Origin: Metallyticus violacea
Lineage: Eukaryota > Arthropoda > Insecta > Mantodea > Metallyticidae
Direction: 5' to 3'
Length of the DNA stretch: 64,000 nucleotides
Assembly (NCBI GenBank): GCA_030762175.1
Contig: CM060834.1
Coordinates: 32,120,501 to 32,184,500 of the forward strand
The translations under genes were made by a program, and so were the position numbers. Shown here one piece after another: positions 11,601 to 20,939 of this stretch (positions are counted from its first letter, which is position 1; every line of letters starts with the position of its first letter). The notes beneath the pieces were generated by a model, which was not told the DNA's origin, did no database searches, and was given only the letters and a program-made list of their open reading frames with translations.

Positions 11601-14600
11601 TCCTCCTATTTTCATAAAGTCTTGTCTAACTTATTTAGAGCTGTTCTTTTAGGTATGAAAATTTCCTTTTCTTATGAACTGAGCATGAAATTGATACTTG
11701 AAGCTATATCACCTATTCTGTTTTGAATAATTTCAAATAATGATGTTTGTTTTCTTTTACAACCTTAGGGCTAGCAATCCAGATATAAAAGAATACATGG
11801 AAGGACGTAATATAACTGGCAACTATAAAAAACTTGAAGAAATTTACATACAGCACCTTGTGGACATTACTTCAAAGCTTTTTGCACATTCTTTAGTCTG
11901 GCAAGAAGTTTTTGATAATGGTGTCATCTTGCCAGAGGATACTGTAGTTCACATTTGGACTGGCGATCAGGAAGCAGAATTGGCTAAGGTAAATATCTTT
12001 ATATTTAGGTTAGTTTCCTTTCTAAGGACATTTTTTAATAGTGTTTAATGTCCCATTTTTATTACTGAAGCACCAAGGTGATAGACACTGATGAATGATA
12101 AATTGGGAACAGATTTTTTTTAAAAGAAGGAAACATTTTAGGCTAAGTTTAGAGCAGCTTCCTGGCATTTGCTATTTATGGGACGGGGGAAAAAAAGAGA
12201 GAGAGAGAGAGTATGGATGGACAGTTCTGCAGAAATCAAGATCCAGACCTCACGAGTCTGCATCATAACGATCTCAGCCAGCCATGGCACTAAGAAAATA
12301 ATGTATAAATGCATATACTCCTACTGGAAGTTGCTTGAGTGAGCTCGGAGAGGAAGTACATTTGGAGTGAACACTCGTAAGTATGGGAAAGTGGAGTTTC
12401 ATGTTGTAGTTCTAAAGAGGAGGGAGAGGGCGGTTCAATAGACCAAAATCCAAAAGTACAGATAATGAAAAGGCCTAAAAATGGAGGAAGTGAAGGTTAT
12501 GTTCAAGTCAATAACGGAATATATAAAGGAGATTAAAATCAGGGAGCCGAGAATAGAAGAGAAAATGGAGAAGAGCATGGAAGATATAAAAAAGAAGATT
12601 GAATGGCTCAAAGAAGAACTAGGAGGAGAGCTAGCAGAATGCAGGGGCAGAATAGTTAAAGTGGAGAAATCGGCGGAAATAGCAGGAAGCTGAATGTAGT
12701 GATCTTTAGAGTGGAAGAAAGAACTGGGAAAAAGACATGGGAAGAAGTGGAAGATATAATTAAAGGAATATTGGGCAACAAACTGAAGGGATGGGAAATT
12801 AGAGATTCCTGGACAATTGGATGAAGGGGGAAGAGTTCAAGGCCAATATTAGTTAAATTAGCCACAATGAATATGAAATGGAAAGTATTAGGCAAAAATG
12901 GGAAATTAAAAAGGCACAAGAATATTTATTGAAAAAAAGAATGAGAAAGAGCGGAATTATTGAAAGAGATGAAAAAAGTCAAAAATGAAGGAAGAAGAGC
13001 ATTTATGCGTGATATGCAGATATGGATAGACGGAAACCTGAGGACACAAGGTCAAGAAACGATGACTAGAGGAAAAGAGAGGAAAAAAGAAGAAAGAGGA
13101 TCAACTTGCGGCCAAGGAACTAGCACCTGGCAGACAGGGGAGAAGTGTACGGCAGCTAGTGTGTTAAGGATGTCAAGAGTGCGACTTCAGTGAAACAGCT
13201 GAATGTAGTAAATGGCATGGTGGAGAGAAGTGTAAGGGAGAAATTAGCTGGTCAGCAAACGGTCTGGGAGAACAAGGGGTTGGAGTGTGGCATCTTCGCC
13301 CTTGGAGAGCACCATCAAAATAGATGGTGCTAAAAATTCAGGGACAGATAAAAGGGTTAAAAGAGCAAAGGTGAAATTAGAGCGCTTTATTGGAATAAAT
13401 AGAAAACAAGTGCTTAGAGATTCTTTTAAGATTACAAGTGCTTAGAGGGTTGTTATGAGTGATTAAAGAAAGAGAATAGTTATGAGAGAATAGTGGAAAG
13501 TAAGATCTATTGCATATATAACCAGATGTTAAACGTATAGATCCTTAAATAGTTGTATAATTTGTAAAGTTAATGTAAGAGAATTATGGAGAAATAAAGC
13601 ACTCATCCATTCATACTCATATTGGAAAATTAAAATAATCCTCAAGACAAGACATAAATGTCTTAAAGGACTGCCAGACTTATAACATTACAGGTTCCTG
13701 ACTTATCCTGGAGGTGGAGTAATATACACTCAGCTATTGGGGTGAACAATTAAGTCACATGCTATAGCCTACAAGACTTTAGGAAGCTCTGGAATCAAAC
13801 ATTCATTGACAATAGCAGCTTTGTGCCTTTTATTAAAAAAAGATGAGCCTCACATCTCAATGGCTGCACCACATGAAGAAGCACGAAAAACCTAAAGAAG
13901 ATGTTTATTATGAAAATAAGGGACAGTTAATCATGGAAAATTTTAGCACTTTCTCTTTTTTTGCTTCACTACAGGAAATATTTGTATAAAGAATGATACT
14001 ATCAAAAAACAAATTAGCAGCTTAACTATGTAATAGCTTCAAGTATTATGCAGCTCATTATATTTTAACTTAATATTATTTGTCAACAGGTGCAGCACAC
14101 AACACAAATACTTTACAACTATAGTCATTGTTTATTATTACTATTAGCTTCATTTAATTTTTTCATTCTTAATTTCAAGCCAATTCATTTATTTTTCATG
14201 ACTGAGAACACTCCTTCATAATGGATATTTGAGTCTAGAATATCTAAAATAAAACCTACAGTTTTACTAAAACTTACTACATTACCTTTTTTTTTATTGC
14301 TTCAGCCAATGAAAGTATCTGCTATACTTGCTCTCTATTTCCTGTTTTGGCCTCAGTCACTCAATATTTTTCCCTACGTTCTTCATACAGATTCTCTCTT
14401 AATATAATATGAAGATAAATTGTTGTGGAACACTTCTAAATACCTGAAAAAAATTCATTGCTCAAATTCAGTTTCATGTGATTTGAACTAAATCAAATTT
14501 CTTTAATGTATTAACCATTTGCTTGCTTATATAATCAATATTATAAATTTATTTAATTTAACAATATATATTATAATATGTATTCTGACCAATTTGTATA

Positions 14601-17600
14601 TTAATCTACATTTTGTAAATTTTGCACAGTTATATTGCAGGATCTGTCAATCCCAACCCCCTAGGTTATCAATATGTTTAGATCCACATGTCTACATTAA
14701 CTTTACAACTCTTAATGCATGTTTTAAAATTCCTTTCCATTCAGCTTCCTTTACTTAACCTTCCAAATCCATTTTTCTTGCATTATTTTCAAGTATTCCT
14801 ATTCTTTTACTTCTTTCTATTCCACGGCCTGCTAATATTTTTATTGGTATATATTCTTCTTGTCATACATTCCATTTTCTCTACCAAATTTTCTCTTTCT
14901 GTCTTTCAGTTTTCTTGCATTCCATTATACAATAAACATAACTCTTCATATTACTTTAAAAACATTGCATCCAACATCATCCAACATTGCATCCAAGCAA
15001 AGCCCGATTTCCAATGCAACAGCCCACATGTTTCTCCTTACTCCAATTCTGTTGGTCTTAGTGGTGTAGTGGTAACCATACTTGCCTCCTAAACCCAAGA
15101 TTGCAGTTCAATCTCGGCCAGGATTGATAAATTTTTTCGGGCATAAAAATCCTAAGTATGGCTTCCTTTGAAAGGGAAGCAAAGCCGCAGGTCCCATGTC
15201 ATAGATTTACGGCATGTAAAAGAACCTCAAGCCTGAATGTAGAGGCCTCTGAGCAAAATTTATCAGCCATTTCATGCCCTGAATTGAATGGGGTGCTGAT
15301 GACCTGAGCATCTGTAAATAAACCAAATCAACATTATCCCAATTCTGTTTATCACCCATATAATTTAAGGGACTTTTTATACTGAAAACTACTCCAAATT
15401 TCCTGTTTTTCTATATCTTCCATTCATCTTCTCCTTATTTCCTCACAGAATCCTACCACAATCTTTTCTCCTTGCTGTCATATATCCTACATTCCAACTT
15501 CTTCAAATCTTTTTCCCAGTCTCACCCCCAATTATTTACTCTCTTTGCTTCTGTCTGATATTTCACACATTCTTTAAGTATACACATCCTATAACCTCAA
15601 ATTCCTAAACCAGTACTTTGTAACTCTCGCCATAAATATTCCTTTTTTCCAAACTTTCTCCAAATCAGTTAGAGCCATACTATTTGGTGAAGTTTAGGCA
15701 ATGCCTCTACCTCCTTATAAAGCATTCTATGGGTTAAATTTATCTTTGACTCAATCCTGTTAAGCCCCATACTTCAATTCCATATAACATTTTAGGTTCT
15801 ACAGTTACTTCATCCTCTCCAGAATCAAAGCTCTTAGAAATGCACTGGTACAAAGAAATGTCGGTCGGTCGGTTGATTGGTCGGGCAATCGGTTGGTTGG
15901 CTGCTAGTGCAATTCAGAATGCTGATATTTATCATTTTTCCTAGCTTGTCAATAAGGAGCTTCAAAGCTATTTTTCATTTGTTTGCTGCATTTGTGTCTG
16001 TTTCGGATAGGATTAATGTCCTAGGGCAATAACTGTCCTTAATTAAATTCATCCTGAATGCTCTGACAGGCAATCATGCCCAACAAACTGCTATGGGTGA
16101 CTGAGGTCGTTAAGGTATGGAGACTCGTGAGCAGGAGGTCTGGGATTCAATTCCCACTAGAACCATCCTCCCTGATTGAGGTTTTTTCCAGTTTTTCCCT
16201 GTCCTCATAATGGCAAATGCTGAGGAGGTACCATAAAACTTAGGCTTGGAATCCTTCCTTATAATAATAAAAATAAACAAAACAAAAAAATCCTTTCCCA
16301 GTTTATCATTTCATCTCATGTATCATTAGTGCCCACTGTCTATGATGCCTTAGTAGTTAAAACGAGCATTAAACACTATTAAGAAAAATGGCTGACAATC
16401 AAGCAAAATTGAGCTACTTTAATTTTTCTTGGTTTCAATAAAATATGTTTGAATACAGAAAAAGGTAGAAACTAATAAAATTATCCCTAGTATGCTTATG
16501 AAGCCCTGGTTTATAGAGTTAAAAACATTTCAATGGTATTCCCAAAAGTTTATAGAATACACCTAAATGTATTTTGTAGGTTAGGTTAGTTACATTTAAA
16601 AATTAATGATCTTGAGTGATAAAATAATAATAATAAAAAAAAAGAACATACAGGCACACATATACACATGTAAGAAAGAATTAGAAAATTAAAATGTGTT
16701 CCAAGAGGATCCACAATTGTTAACTTGGGAAGTAGAAGAGAGCTGATAGAAATGTTCTGTTACTTGTACATTTTATGAATATAACATTAAACATTTTTTA
16801 TGTTTTTTTTTTTCCAAATTAGATGTTTAGCAATGATGATAAGAGAAAAATTTACTTTGTCTTTTAACATATTTATTATACATATAAATACAAATATTTT
16901 GTGAAAATCTTTGCAGTTAAATGCATATATCAATGATTTTATTTTTATATATTACTTGCTTTTTAATTTTTTTATCCTGCATTGCCTTGATTATATGCAT
17001 TTTCACCCCTTATTTTTTCCCATTTTAGGATGTTCTTTAGCTCTGTTATCTATGATTATGCAATTTGTGTCTTTACTTTGGTTCCTTGTAATCTACTGAC
17101 ACTAAATATTATATATACTGATTAATAGTAAATATTCTCCTCTTTAGTCCCCTCCTATAACAAAACTAGAACTGTACTATCAAGTACTAAAACTGGGATA
17201 CCAAATGTGCAATTATCAGGGACTAATTCTATTGGGATCAAATTCTGCACAATTCAATTATACCTATGTCAGCCCATTCAGTTCATATTTCTGGATCTCT
17301 TACGTCATATTAGCTGACATAAGTTATTTTATATGTAATTTAACATTTGAAACTGTGTTATCACTATTTTACTTTTATATTGAATTCATCCCAATGACAA
17401 GTAGAAAATGGATATCTTAAGTAGTTCTTGTATCCTTTCCTATAATTTCTATAATTGATTAATTATGGTGGTACAGGAAATTGCTGCATTAGTTTAATGT
17501 CCCCATGGCCAAATGTGGTTATAATGGCATATCACAGTTCTTGTCTAAAGGAAGACTTAATGTATTAAAAGATGTGGTCCATAAGCTTGACTCTGTTGAA

Positions 17601-20262
17601 TGAATGAATTTTAATATCTTAACATATTGTTATTATTAAATTTTAGAACAATTCAAGTTCAAAAAAAAAAAAAAAAACTAATATTACAATTATCAATTTT
17701 ATATAATTGTTTCATTCATGTAATAAAGTCCCTTTTGTGAACAAAAATAATGTCACTATAATTATATGAATATGAAGTTAGCTCTTGTAAATATAACAGA
17801 ATATATAAACTTAACATATAAATAAAACCAATTTCATACAATTTCACAAAAAGTAAACATATTTCTGTCAAAGTAAACAATTTACCTTTCCATGTTCCCA
17901 GTATACACGAACTTACTACTATTAAAAATTTATTTAAATTTTCCACTTGCTCACCCTGACTTTATGGAGTTGCATTCCTTCCATATCCCATTACAATTAA
18001 CCCCAGTAATGGAGATCTATATTCACTCTTAAATAGTGCAATTATCAACATTGTTGTTTCCATTTATCTTATCCACCTTCCATAACCCTTTTGTCTCACA
18101 TTGCCCATGTATTTTTCAAATTCCTTGACATTTTCGTCTGATTTTAGATTTAAAATTCTTCTGTATCTTATTTCATTTGTAAATTTTCCCACTTTCATAA
18201 TAGGAATGGTTCCCTCCAACATTTGGCTTGCTTACATTCTAATATTCAATGCAAAGTACTATCTGGTTCTTCACACATAGGATATATTCCCTTAATATAT
18301 CCATTTTTCATTCTATTTAAATGTATTACTCCTAATCTAAACCATGCCAGTTGTTGCCTTTCTGCCTTATCACAGATTTCAATATGTCTTTCTCTTCCTC
18401 ACTCATTTTTTAATGTGCTATATAATTTCAGAAATTTTTTGTCATTGAGATTTGTCCATATTTCTGTTTTTCAATATCCTCAATTCTTATTATCTCTTTC
18501 CAAAATGCTTTTCCAAATCTTTCTCCCTTGTACCATATTGATCCCAGTCCACTTCTTGTAGAATATTTTGGATTTTCTTGACTCTGTTAGGAAAATAATG
18601 TATAAAATTATTTTTCAACAATCCCCTTCAATAGAATACATTTCTGGAATAACATCTGCATACCCCTCAAAAATAGAATTTTTTCCTGCAAAATGCTGGA
18701 AAATGTGTTTTACTAATTATCATTTGTGAGTTTTTGCCCTTGAAGATTACATTTCAGTTTTGAAAACATGTAGATATTAGTTGCAGGGGGGGTTTGAGGT
18801 CTAGGCTGTTAAGTATATAATGCAACTCCTAAAAACCACACGTCTTCAGAACACCTTAACAACTGTAGGATCAGTGCAATTTCATGCAACAGAAAAATTC
18901 TCTGAGTCAGTGTTACACTTCTCTTTTCCTGATGATACTGAGCAGTTAATGCACAACCTCAGCATAAAGCTCTTTCCTTTGAAATGTATCATCAGAATTT
19001 CTGTGAAATCGCAGAAAATAATCACCATGATATTCTTGGAAGACTGTGTAACCTTAGTCTTTCTTCCATCATTTCACAGATTACTTTTTTGAAAGAGAGT
19101 CATGGTACAGGACCTAGTTTCCTTTTGCCATGATGATGGATTCCAATACTGCCTTCTGGTTACTGCAACAAACACTCAAAATTTTCACACATTTCATGTC
19201 CACTTGCATTTGAACTGCTAAAAGAATTTTTGGCACCCATCTTGTACTGATTTTGTTCATAAATGTGGGAGCACAGTTGTTTTGGAGATATCAAACATGC
19301 AGCTATTTTTCATTATTCAGAGACCTGTCGCTCAAAACTTCATCTGCAACAAACACATTTCTATTTTTATAAACTCTTACATTAACCAACCTTTACAAGG
19401 TTGATCTTCAAAGGTATGTCTGCACAAATGAAATAATTTTGCCTACTCCTTAATTGAGAATTTTGAAGGAAAAGCTTCCCAATTTACACCATCAAGGTGT
19501 AGTTTAATATCACTAGTGAAACTCCTTTAATTAAAATCATTGCTCTTTATTAAATTTTGAACATTATATTGTATTATAAATTTGCCTGACTTCAATGAGC
19601 TTCTGTACCCAACTGATGAGGTGGATGAAAATGAAATATGACTTTTACACTGCTGAAGGATAGGAGTGTTTGATAGTATTTCCCTCTCAAGAGTGAATCA
19701 TGCCCTCCATGTCAGGCTGGAAACTCATGGATCACATCTTATATTTGTATAACTTAAAATAGCTTTTACTATTGCATTATATTACTTTTATTGATACCTA
19801 TAATGTCTTGTTGCTTCAACAAATGATAGTATTTATAATTATGAAAAGGAATATTTAATTTTAAATACAAGTTTCAAAATGTTACAGATTACTGGACAAG
19901 GGTATCCTGTGCTACTCTCAACATGCTGGTATCTTGACCATCTTCTTTCCGGAGGTGACTGGCAGAAATATTATTTATGTGACCCAAATGCTTTCGATGG
20001 AACTGATGAACAGAAGCGATTAGTTATGGGTGGAGAAGCTTGCATGTGGGCTGAATTTGTAGATCCTTCCAACTTATCACCTCGTGTGTGGCCTAGGGCA
20101 TCAGCTGCTGCTGAGAAGCTGTGGTCTAATAGCAGTGTCACTGACATGGATGATGCTGCAAGAAGACTGGAGGAACATACATGTCGAATGAACTTGCGTG
20201 GAATTCCTGCTCAACCTCCAAACGGTCCCAGCACTTGTCCTTACATTCCATATTATCACTGA
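1420..20262 (+). CDS. Hex: Beta-hexosaminidase, lysosomal HEXA/HEXB type (GH20), 3' part of gene, five exons
   Basis: Exons 1420-1625, 5616-5731, 5889-6093, 11769-11988 and 19888-20262 join in frame to about 373 residues ending in TGA. Family enzymes remove terminal beta-linked GlcNAc or GalNAc from glycolipids and glycans in lysosomes. Visible GH20 hallmarks in order: [12 protein letters not shown] (its Arg binds substrate in human HEXB), [30 protein letters not shown], the catalytic HLGGDEV (Asp 6071-6073, Glu 6074-6076), [21 protein letters not shown] and [15 protein letters not shown]. No key residue is missing, so the gene looks functional. The signal peptide and N-terminal non-catalytic domain (about 150 residues in the family) must be encoded before base 1420. 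I cannot tell the alpha from the beta subunit, and invertebrate members often predate that split. A chitooligosaccharide-type insect hexosaminidase is less likely given the close match to vertebrate HEXB. The introns hold many transposon fragments but no exon is interrupted. Confidence 0.93.
3242..3385. repeat. Small foldback element with PLE-like ends
   Basis: Arms 3242-3286 and 3341-3385 are inverted repeats of about 45 bp around a 54 bp centre. The arms contain the CAAGTAAGTGG-type terminal motif seen at many PLE ends in this window. The hammerhead-like core expected beside it is not intact. Confidence 0.75.
4846..5046. repeat. Foldback element, PLE family B ends
   Basis: Inverted arms of about 75 bp (4846-4921 and 4972-5046) begin and end with ATATATTCTTAATTA and its inverse. 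The arms carry the GTAAGTGGAGCA-type terminal motif. A hammerhead-like motif on the minus strand (4914-4947) lies inside the left arm. No coding capacity, so non-autonomous. Confidence 0.8.
4914..4947 (-). ncRNA. Hammerhead-like motif, PLE family B
   Basis: On the minus strand: TTGATGA (4941-4947), an extra T, hairpin GCCGGC-AATA-GCCAAT (three solid pairs), GAA, ACATGT (4915-4920) and C at the presumed cleavage position. It is preceded by CACAG, which would have paired with CTGTG after the site but now faces CAGAA. Confidence 0.5.
5616..5731 (+). CDS. Hex: Hexosaminidase exon b (too short for simple ORF finding)
   Basis: Flanked by ttccag and gtaagaa. Read in the phase left by exon a it gives [17 protein letters not shown] and then [19 protein letters not shown], the usual GH20 segment before the GHTQSWG block. 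It ends inside a Gly codon (G|GA) completed by the next exon. Confidence 0.92.
5889..6093 (+). CDS. Hex: Hexosaminidase exon c with catalytic Asp-Glu
   Basis: The acceptor is tgtttacag and the donor gtaagaa. It encodes [19 protein letters not shown], a FGPINP block and [12 protein letters not shown]. Asp-Glu at 6071-6076 match the substrate-assisted catalytic pair (D354/E355 of human HEXB). It ends inside a Trp codon (TG|G). Confidence 0.93.
6196..6214 (+). repeat. Poly-A tract
   Basis: An uninterrupted A run just after hexosaminidase exon c. It could be the tail of an old retroposed insertion, but no body is recognisable beside it. Confidence 0.7.
6385..7555 (+). mobile_element. Decayed LINE (jockey/CR1-like reverse transcriptase), interrupted by a SINE
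   Basis: Reading across frameshifts gives [12 protein letters not shown]...RPIHKNGN (about 6420-6500), the RT opening block, then [12 protein letters not shown] and SYADYTTLL (6905-7000), the catalytic region in which the usual YADD is YADY, so the enzyme is dead. Beyond the inserted SINE (7160-7335) comes [10 protein letters not shown] and a [20 protein letters not shown] block (to about 7550). A PLE foldback ends it at 7552. Confidence 0.7.
7160..7340 (+). mobile_element. SINE family B copy, 5' part, inside a LINE
   Basis: Starts with a tRNA-like head (GGTGGCTAAGGCTGTTAAG and GGGGTTCGATTTC, resembling pol III boxes A and B), then the body shared with the copies at 10018, 16090, 12041, 42265 and 59486: CCATGACTGAGG, ATAAATGGCAAATACTGGGG and CTTCCTTAAAAAAAATTC. 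The 3' third is absent. Confidence 0.75.
7552..7966. repeat. Large foldback element, PLE family B ends, with an internal second inverted repeat
   Basis: Outer arms (about 7552-7620 and 7900-7966) match those of 4846-5046: TTCTTAATTAC at one end and GTAATTAAGAA-type sequence at the other, with ACTCTTATGCT near each. Inside lies a second imperfect inverted repeat, 7628-7691 against 7700-7757, with arms containing GAATTTCAGTAATTT and its inverse around an 8 bp loop. A decayed hammerhead-like core (7877-7904, CTGA followed by a deletion) precedes the right arm. Confidence 0.75.
8372..8382 (+). repeat. Short (TTA)n
   Basis: A short ATT/TTA run of a few units in intron DNA. Confidence 0.5.
8558..8632 (+). 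repeat. (GAT)n microsatellite ending in (GAC)n
   Basis: More than 20 GAT units pass into three or four GAC units. The long poly-Met, poly-Ile and poly-Ser readings here are translation artefacts of the repeat. Confidence 0.95.
9411..9590 (+). mobile_element. Solo PLE family B terminus
   Basis: Contains a hammerhead-like motif (9419-9452), then ATTCAATGATAATTGGAGCA, CACCAGCTAATTATGAATAT and the GCTTCACTGTATTAGTTCC tail that also follows the foldbacks at 5046 and 7970. No inverted partner arm is visible upstream, so this is a single end. Confidence 0.7.
9419..9452 (+). ncRNA. Hammerhead-like motif, PLE family B
   Basis: CTGATGA (9419-9425), an extra T, helix II GCAGGC-AACG-GCTTGT with one G-T pair, then GAA and AATTCT in place of the self-complementary ACATGT. 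The core and helix II are intact; helix III has decayed. Confidence 0.55.
9740..10800 (+). mobile_element. Decayed LINE, RT thumb and C-terminal domain, split by a SINE
   Basis: Left part (9750-10010): [10 protein letters not shown], an AAT microsatellite (9816-9858), then [14 protein letters not shown] and [10 protein letters not shown]. The protein resumes after the SINE at about 10290 with [35 protein letters not shown] and [14 protein letters not shown], the typical C-terminal part of jockey/CR1-like arthropod LINEs, running to about 10705. The pieces join naturally (ALR|FLRNLS), showing the SINE came later. Confidence 0.8.
10018..10283 (+). mobile_element. SINE family B, full copy (tRNA Ser/Leu-like head)
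   Basis: The head GGCCGAGGTTGTTAAGG resembles a class II tRNA (Ser/Leu) box A and GGGGTTTGAATCC is the box B. The body runs through CCATCCTCCCTGACTGAGG, GGCAAATGCTGGGGAGGTACC and ATTCTTTTCCCAATATATC to GGGGCTAAACACTATT. Inserted in the LINE at 9740-10800. Confidence 0.85.
10940..11458 (+). mobile_element. LINE 3' end, second element
   Basis: Minor frameshifts aside, 11030-11280 reads [44 protein letters not shown] and FYTIEDI with a stop, the usual extreme C-terminus of arthropod CR1-like LINEs. It is followed by a 3' UTR ending in a TCTTATCTTATCT microsatellite-like tail at 11446-11457, as such LINEs do. Confidence 0.7.
11769..11988 (+). CDS. Hex: Hexosaminidase exon d
   Basis: The acceptor is caaccttag and the donor gtaaat. 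It finishes the Trp codon and reads [15 protein letters not shown], then [18 protein letters not shown] and [15 protein letters not shown], matching the ESNPKI...VWQEVFD part of vertebrate HEXB. It ends in phase 0. Confidence 0.92.
12041..12300 (-). mobile_element. SINE family B, inverted copy
   Basis: The inverse of the 10018-10283 body: TGTTTAATGTCCC at the 3' end, CCTGGCATTTGC and the tRNA-like head at 12230-12295. A GA microsatellite (12193-12212) has grown inside it. Confidence 0.75.
12480..13600 (+). mobile_element. LINE ORF1 remnant (coiled coil plus nucleic-acid-binding region)
   Basis: 12481-12690 encodes a Lys/Glu-rich heptad-type coiled coil ([20 protein letters not shown]). After a frameshift, 12690-12830 reads [20 protein letters not shown] and [13 protein letters not shown], typical of the RNA-binding part of LINE ORF1. 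A Cys-bearing stretch near 13080-13200 is too broken to call a zinc knuckle. The 13200-13600 part shows no further protein. Related ORF1 sequence lies at 24060-24950. Confidence 0.65.
13620..14640. other. Hexosaminidase intron d-e, unassigned part
   Basis: AT-rich sequence with no recognisable element or ORF; short reading frames here are hydrophobic readings of T-rich DNA. Confidence 0.5.
14700..15850 (-). mobile_element. Decayed LINE ORF2 C-terminal region, minus strand, split by a SINE
   Basis: On the minus strand at about 15740-15830 it reads [17 protein letters not shown], matching the LINE at 27780-27880 (a YDIELWELNDGW block). The purine-rich minus strand from 14700 to 15700 reads as scattered Lys/Glu-rich fragments of the same protein. 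A SINE family A copy (15055-15335) interrupts it. Confidence 0.6.
15055..15335 (+). mobile_element. SINE family A, plus copy
   Basis: The head GGTGTAGTGGTAACCATAC plus GCAGTTCAATCTCGG resembles tRNA boxes A and B. The body is shared with 27496, 52190 and 63446: GGGCATAAAAATCCTAAGT, GGCTTCCTTTGAAAGGGAAG, ACCTCAAGCCTGAATG and GGTGCTGATGACC, with an AATAAACC-type tail. It is inserted in a minus-strand LINE. Confidence 0.88.
15858..15902 (+). repeat. (GGTC/GGTT)n low-complexity tract
   Basis: Imperfect GTCG/GGTT units beside the LINE remnant. Confidence 0.7.
16090..16386 (+). mobile_element. SINE family B, full copy
   Basis: tRNA-like head GTGACTGAGGTCGTTAAGG and box B TGGGATTCAATTCCC, then the shared body and the AAACACTATTAAG end. 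An AATAAT/AAAACA expansion (16260-16290) replaces the A-run seen at 10185. Confidence 0.85.
16387..17940. other. Hexosaminidase intron, unassigned part
   Basis: AT-rich sequence with an A-run at 17661-17677. No protein similarity or structured repeat is recognised. Confidence 0.5.
17950..18600 (-). mobile_element. LINE ORF2 C-terminal fragment, minus strand
   Basis: The minus strand reads [32 protein letters not shown] and [15 protein letters not shown], matching the RxG...CxxC...H...EC zinc-ribbon-like end of APE-type LINEs. It is broken by several stops. It probably belongs to the same LINE family as 14700-15850. Confidence 0.65.
18820..19400 (-). pseudogene. mariner-family transposase remnant, minus strand
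   Basis: Across frameshifts the minus strand reads [11 protein letters not shown] (19220-19260), an ESIIMAKGN block, then [20 protein letters not shown] and YAEVV..LL..I..KR (18900-19090). These fit the RWVPxxL, KxMxxxFWD and ..YYxxLLRxLRxxIKxKRRG blocks of mariner transposases. The DD(D/E) residues are not preserved, so it is inactive. Confidence 0.65.
19888..20262 (+). CDS. Hex: Hexosaminidase last coding exon
   Basis: The acceptor is atgttacag and the stop is TGA at 20260-20262. It encodes the end of the barrel: [50 protein letters not shown], a C-terminal disulfide-type Cys ([15 protein letters not shown]) and a tail with a late Cys. Length and end point match the family. Confidence 0.93.
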   Translation: MTGQGYPVLLSTCWYLDHLLSGGDWQKYYLCDPNAFDGTDEQKRLVMGGEACMWAEFVDPSNLSPRVWPRASAAAEKLWSNSSVTDMDDAARRLEEHTCRMNLRGIPAQPPNGPSTCPYIPYYH

Positions 20263-20335
20263 ACAATACTACATACTCCAACAGTTAAGTTTGCAAACTT
20301 ATCCTAGAATATCATTGCAGTCACATTTGAAGTAC
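20263..20335 (+). other. Start of hexosaminidase 3' UTR
   Basis: About 70 bp of unique-looking sequence follow the stop before transposon-derived DNA begins. No AATAAA lies in it. The nearest candidates are ATAAAG at about 20497 inside the mariner fragment and AATAAA near 22047, so the real poly-A site is uncertain. Confidence 0.4.
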
Positions 20336-20900
20336 TCTCTTTGGGAAGTTATATACTGACACTAGTGCCAGGTCCATCCTTCAAACAATTCTGGAAGTCA
20401 TTTATTGCAATGATTTTCAGAGCTGTCATCATACCATCCTTAATGTCGTTTATGTCATCAAAATGTCTTCCTTTCAATATTTCTTATACATTCAGATAAA
20501 GAAAGAGTCATGTGAATCAGATAAGATGAATACAGAGGGTGTTCTATACAGTTATTTGTTTATTGGTCAAAAACTCCCAGCAAATCCATGTGAGCTGGTG
20601 CATAGTTTTTAAGTCAGTTCCTTCTGGAACGTTTTTGCACACAGTTTTCTCATGCCAGATTTTAAGTTAAGATATTCTTTTACTCTATAGATGTTTACTT
20701 GGTCTACCACGCTTCTAACAGTCAGCTGACAATTTTGATGAATTTTTCAATCTTTTCATGACTTTTGCTCATTACTGGCTGCCCTTACATTTCCATCAAT
20801 GATGCTTTCTCTCCTCCCAGTAAATTTTAATCCATTTATTTGCATTTATATTCTTCATAGCATTATCTGTGTAAGCTTGGATTAACATGTGCCTGATTTC
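20336..20900 (-). pseudogene. mariner-family transposase C-terminal remnant next to the hexosaminidase stop
   Basis: The minus strand reads NYAPAHMDLLGVFDQ (about 20560-20610), the counterpart of the DNAPAH block with Asp lost, then HPLYSSDSHDSFFI (counterpart of HPPYSPDLAPCDFFLF) and LKIIAINDFQNCLKDG (20385-20435). Lost catalytic Asp and several stops make it inactive. Because it begins within about 75 bp of the stop codon it may form part of the 3' UTR. Confidence 0.7.
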
Positions 20901-20939
20901 ACTTGCCTCTTCCAAAGTTTAACAAGAAATTTAATCTCT

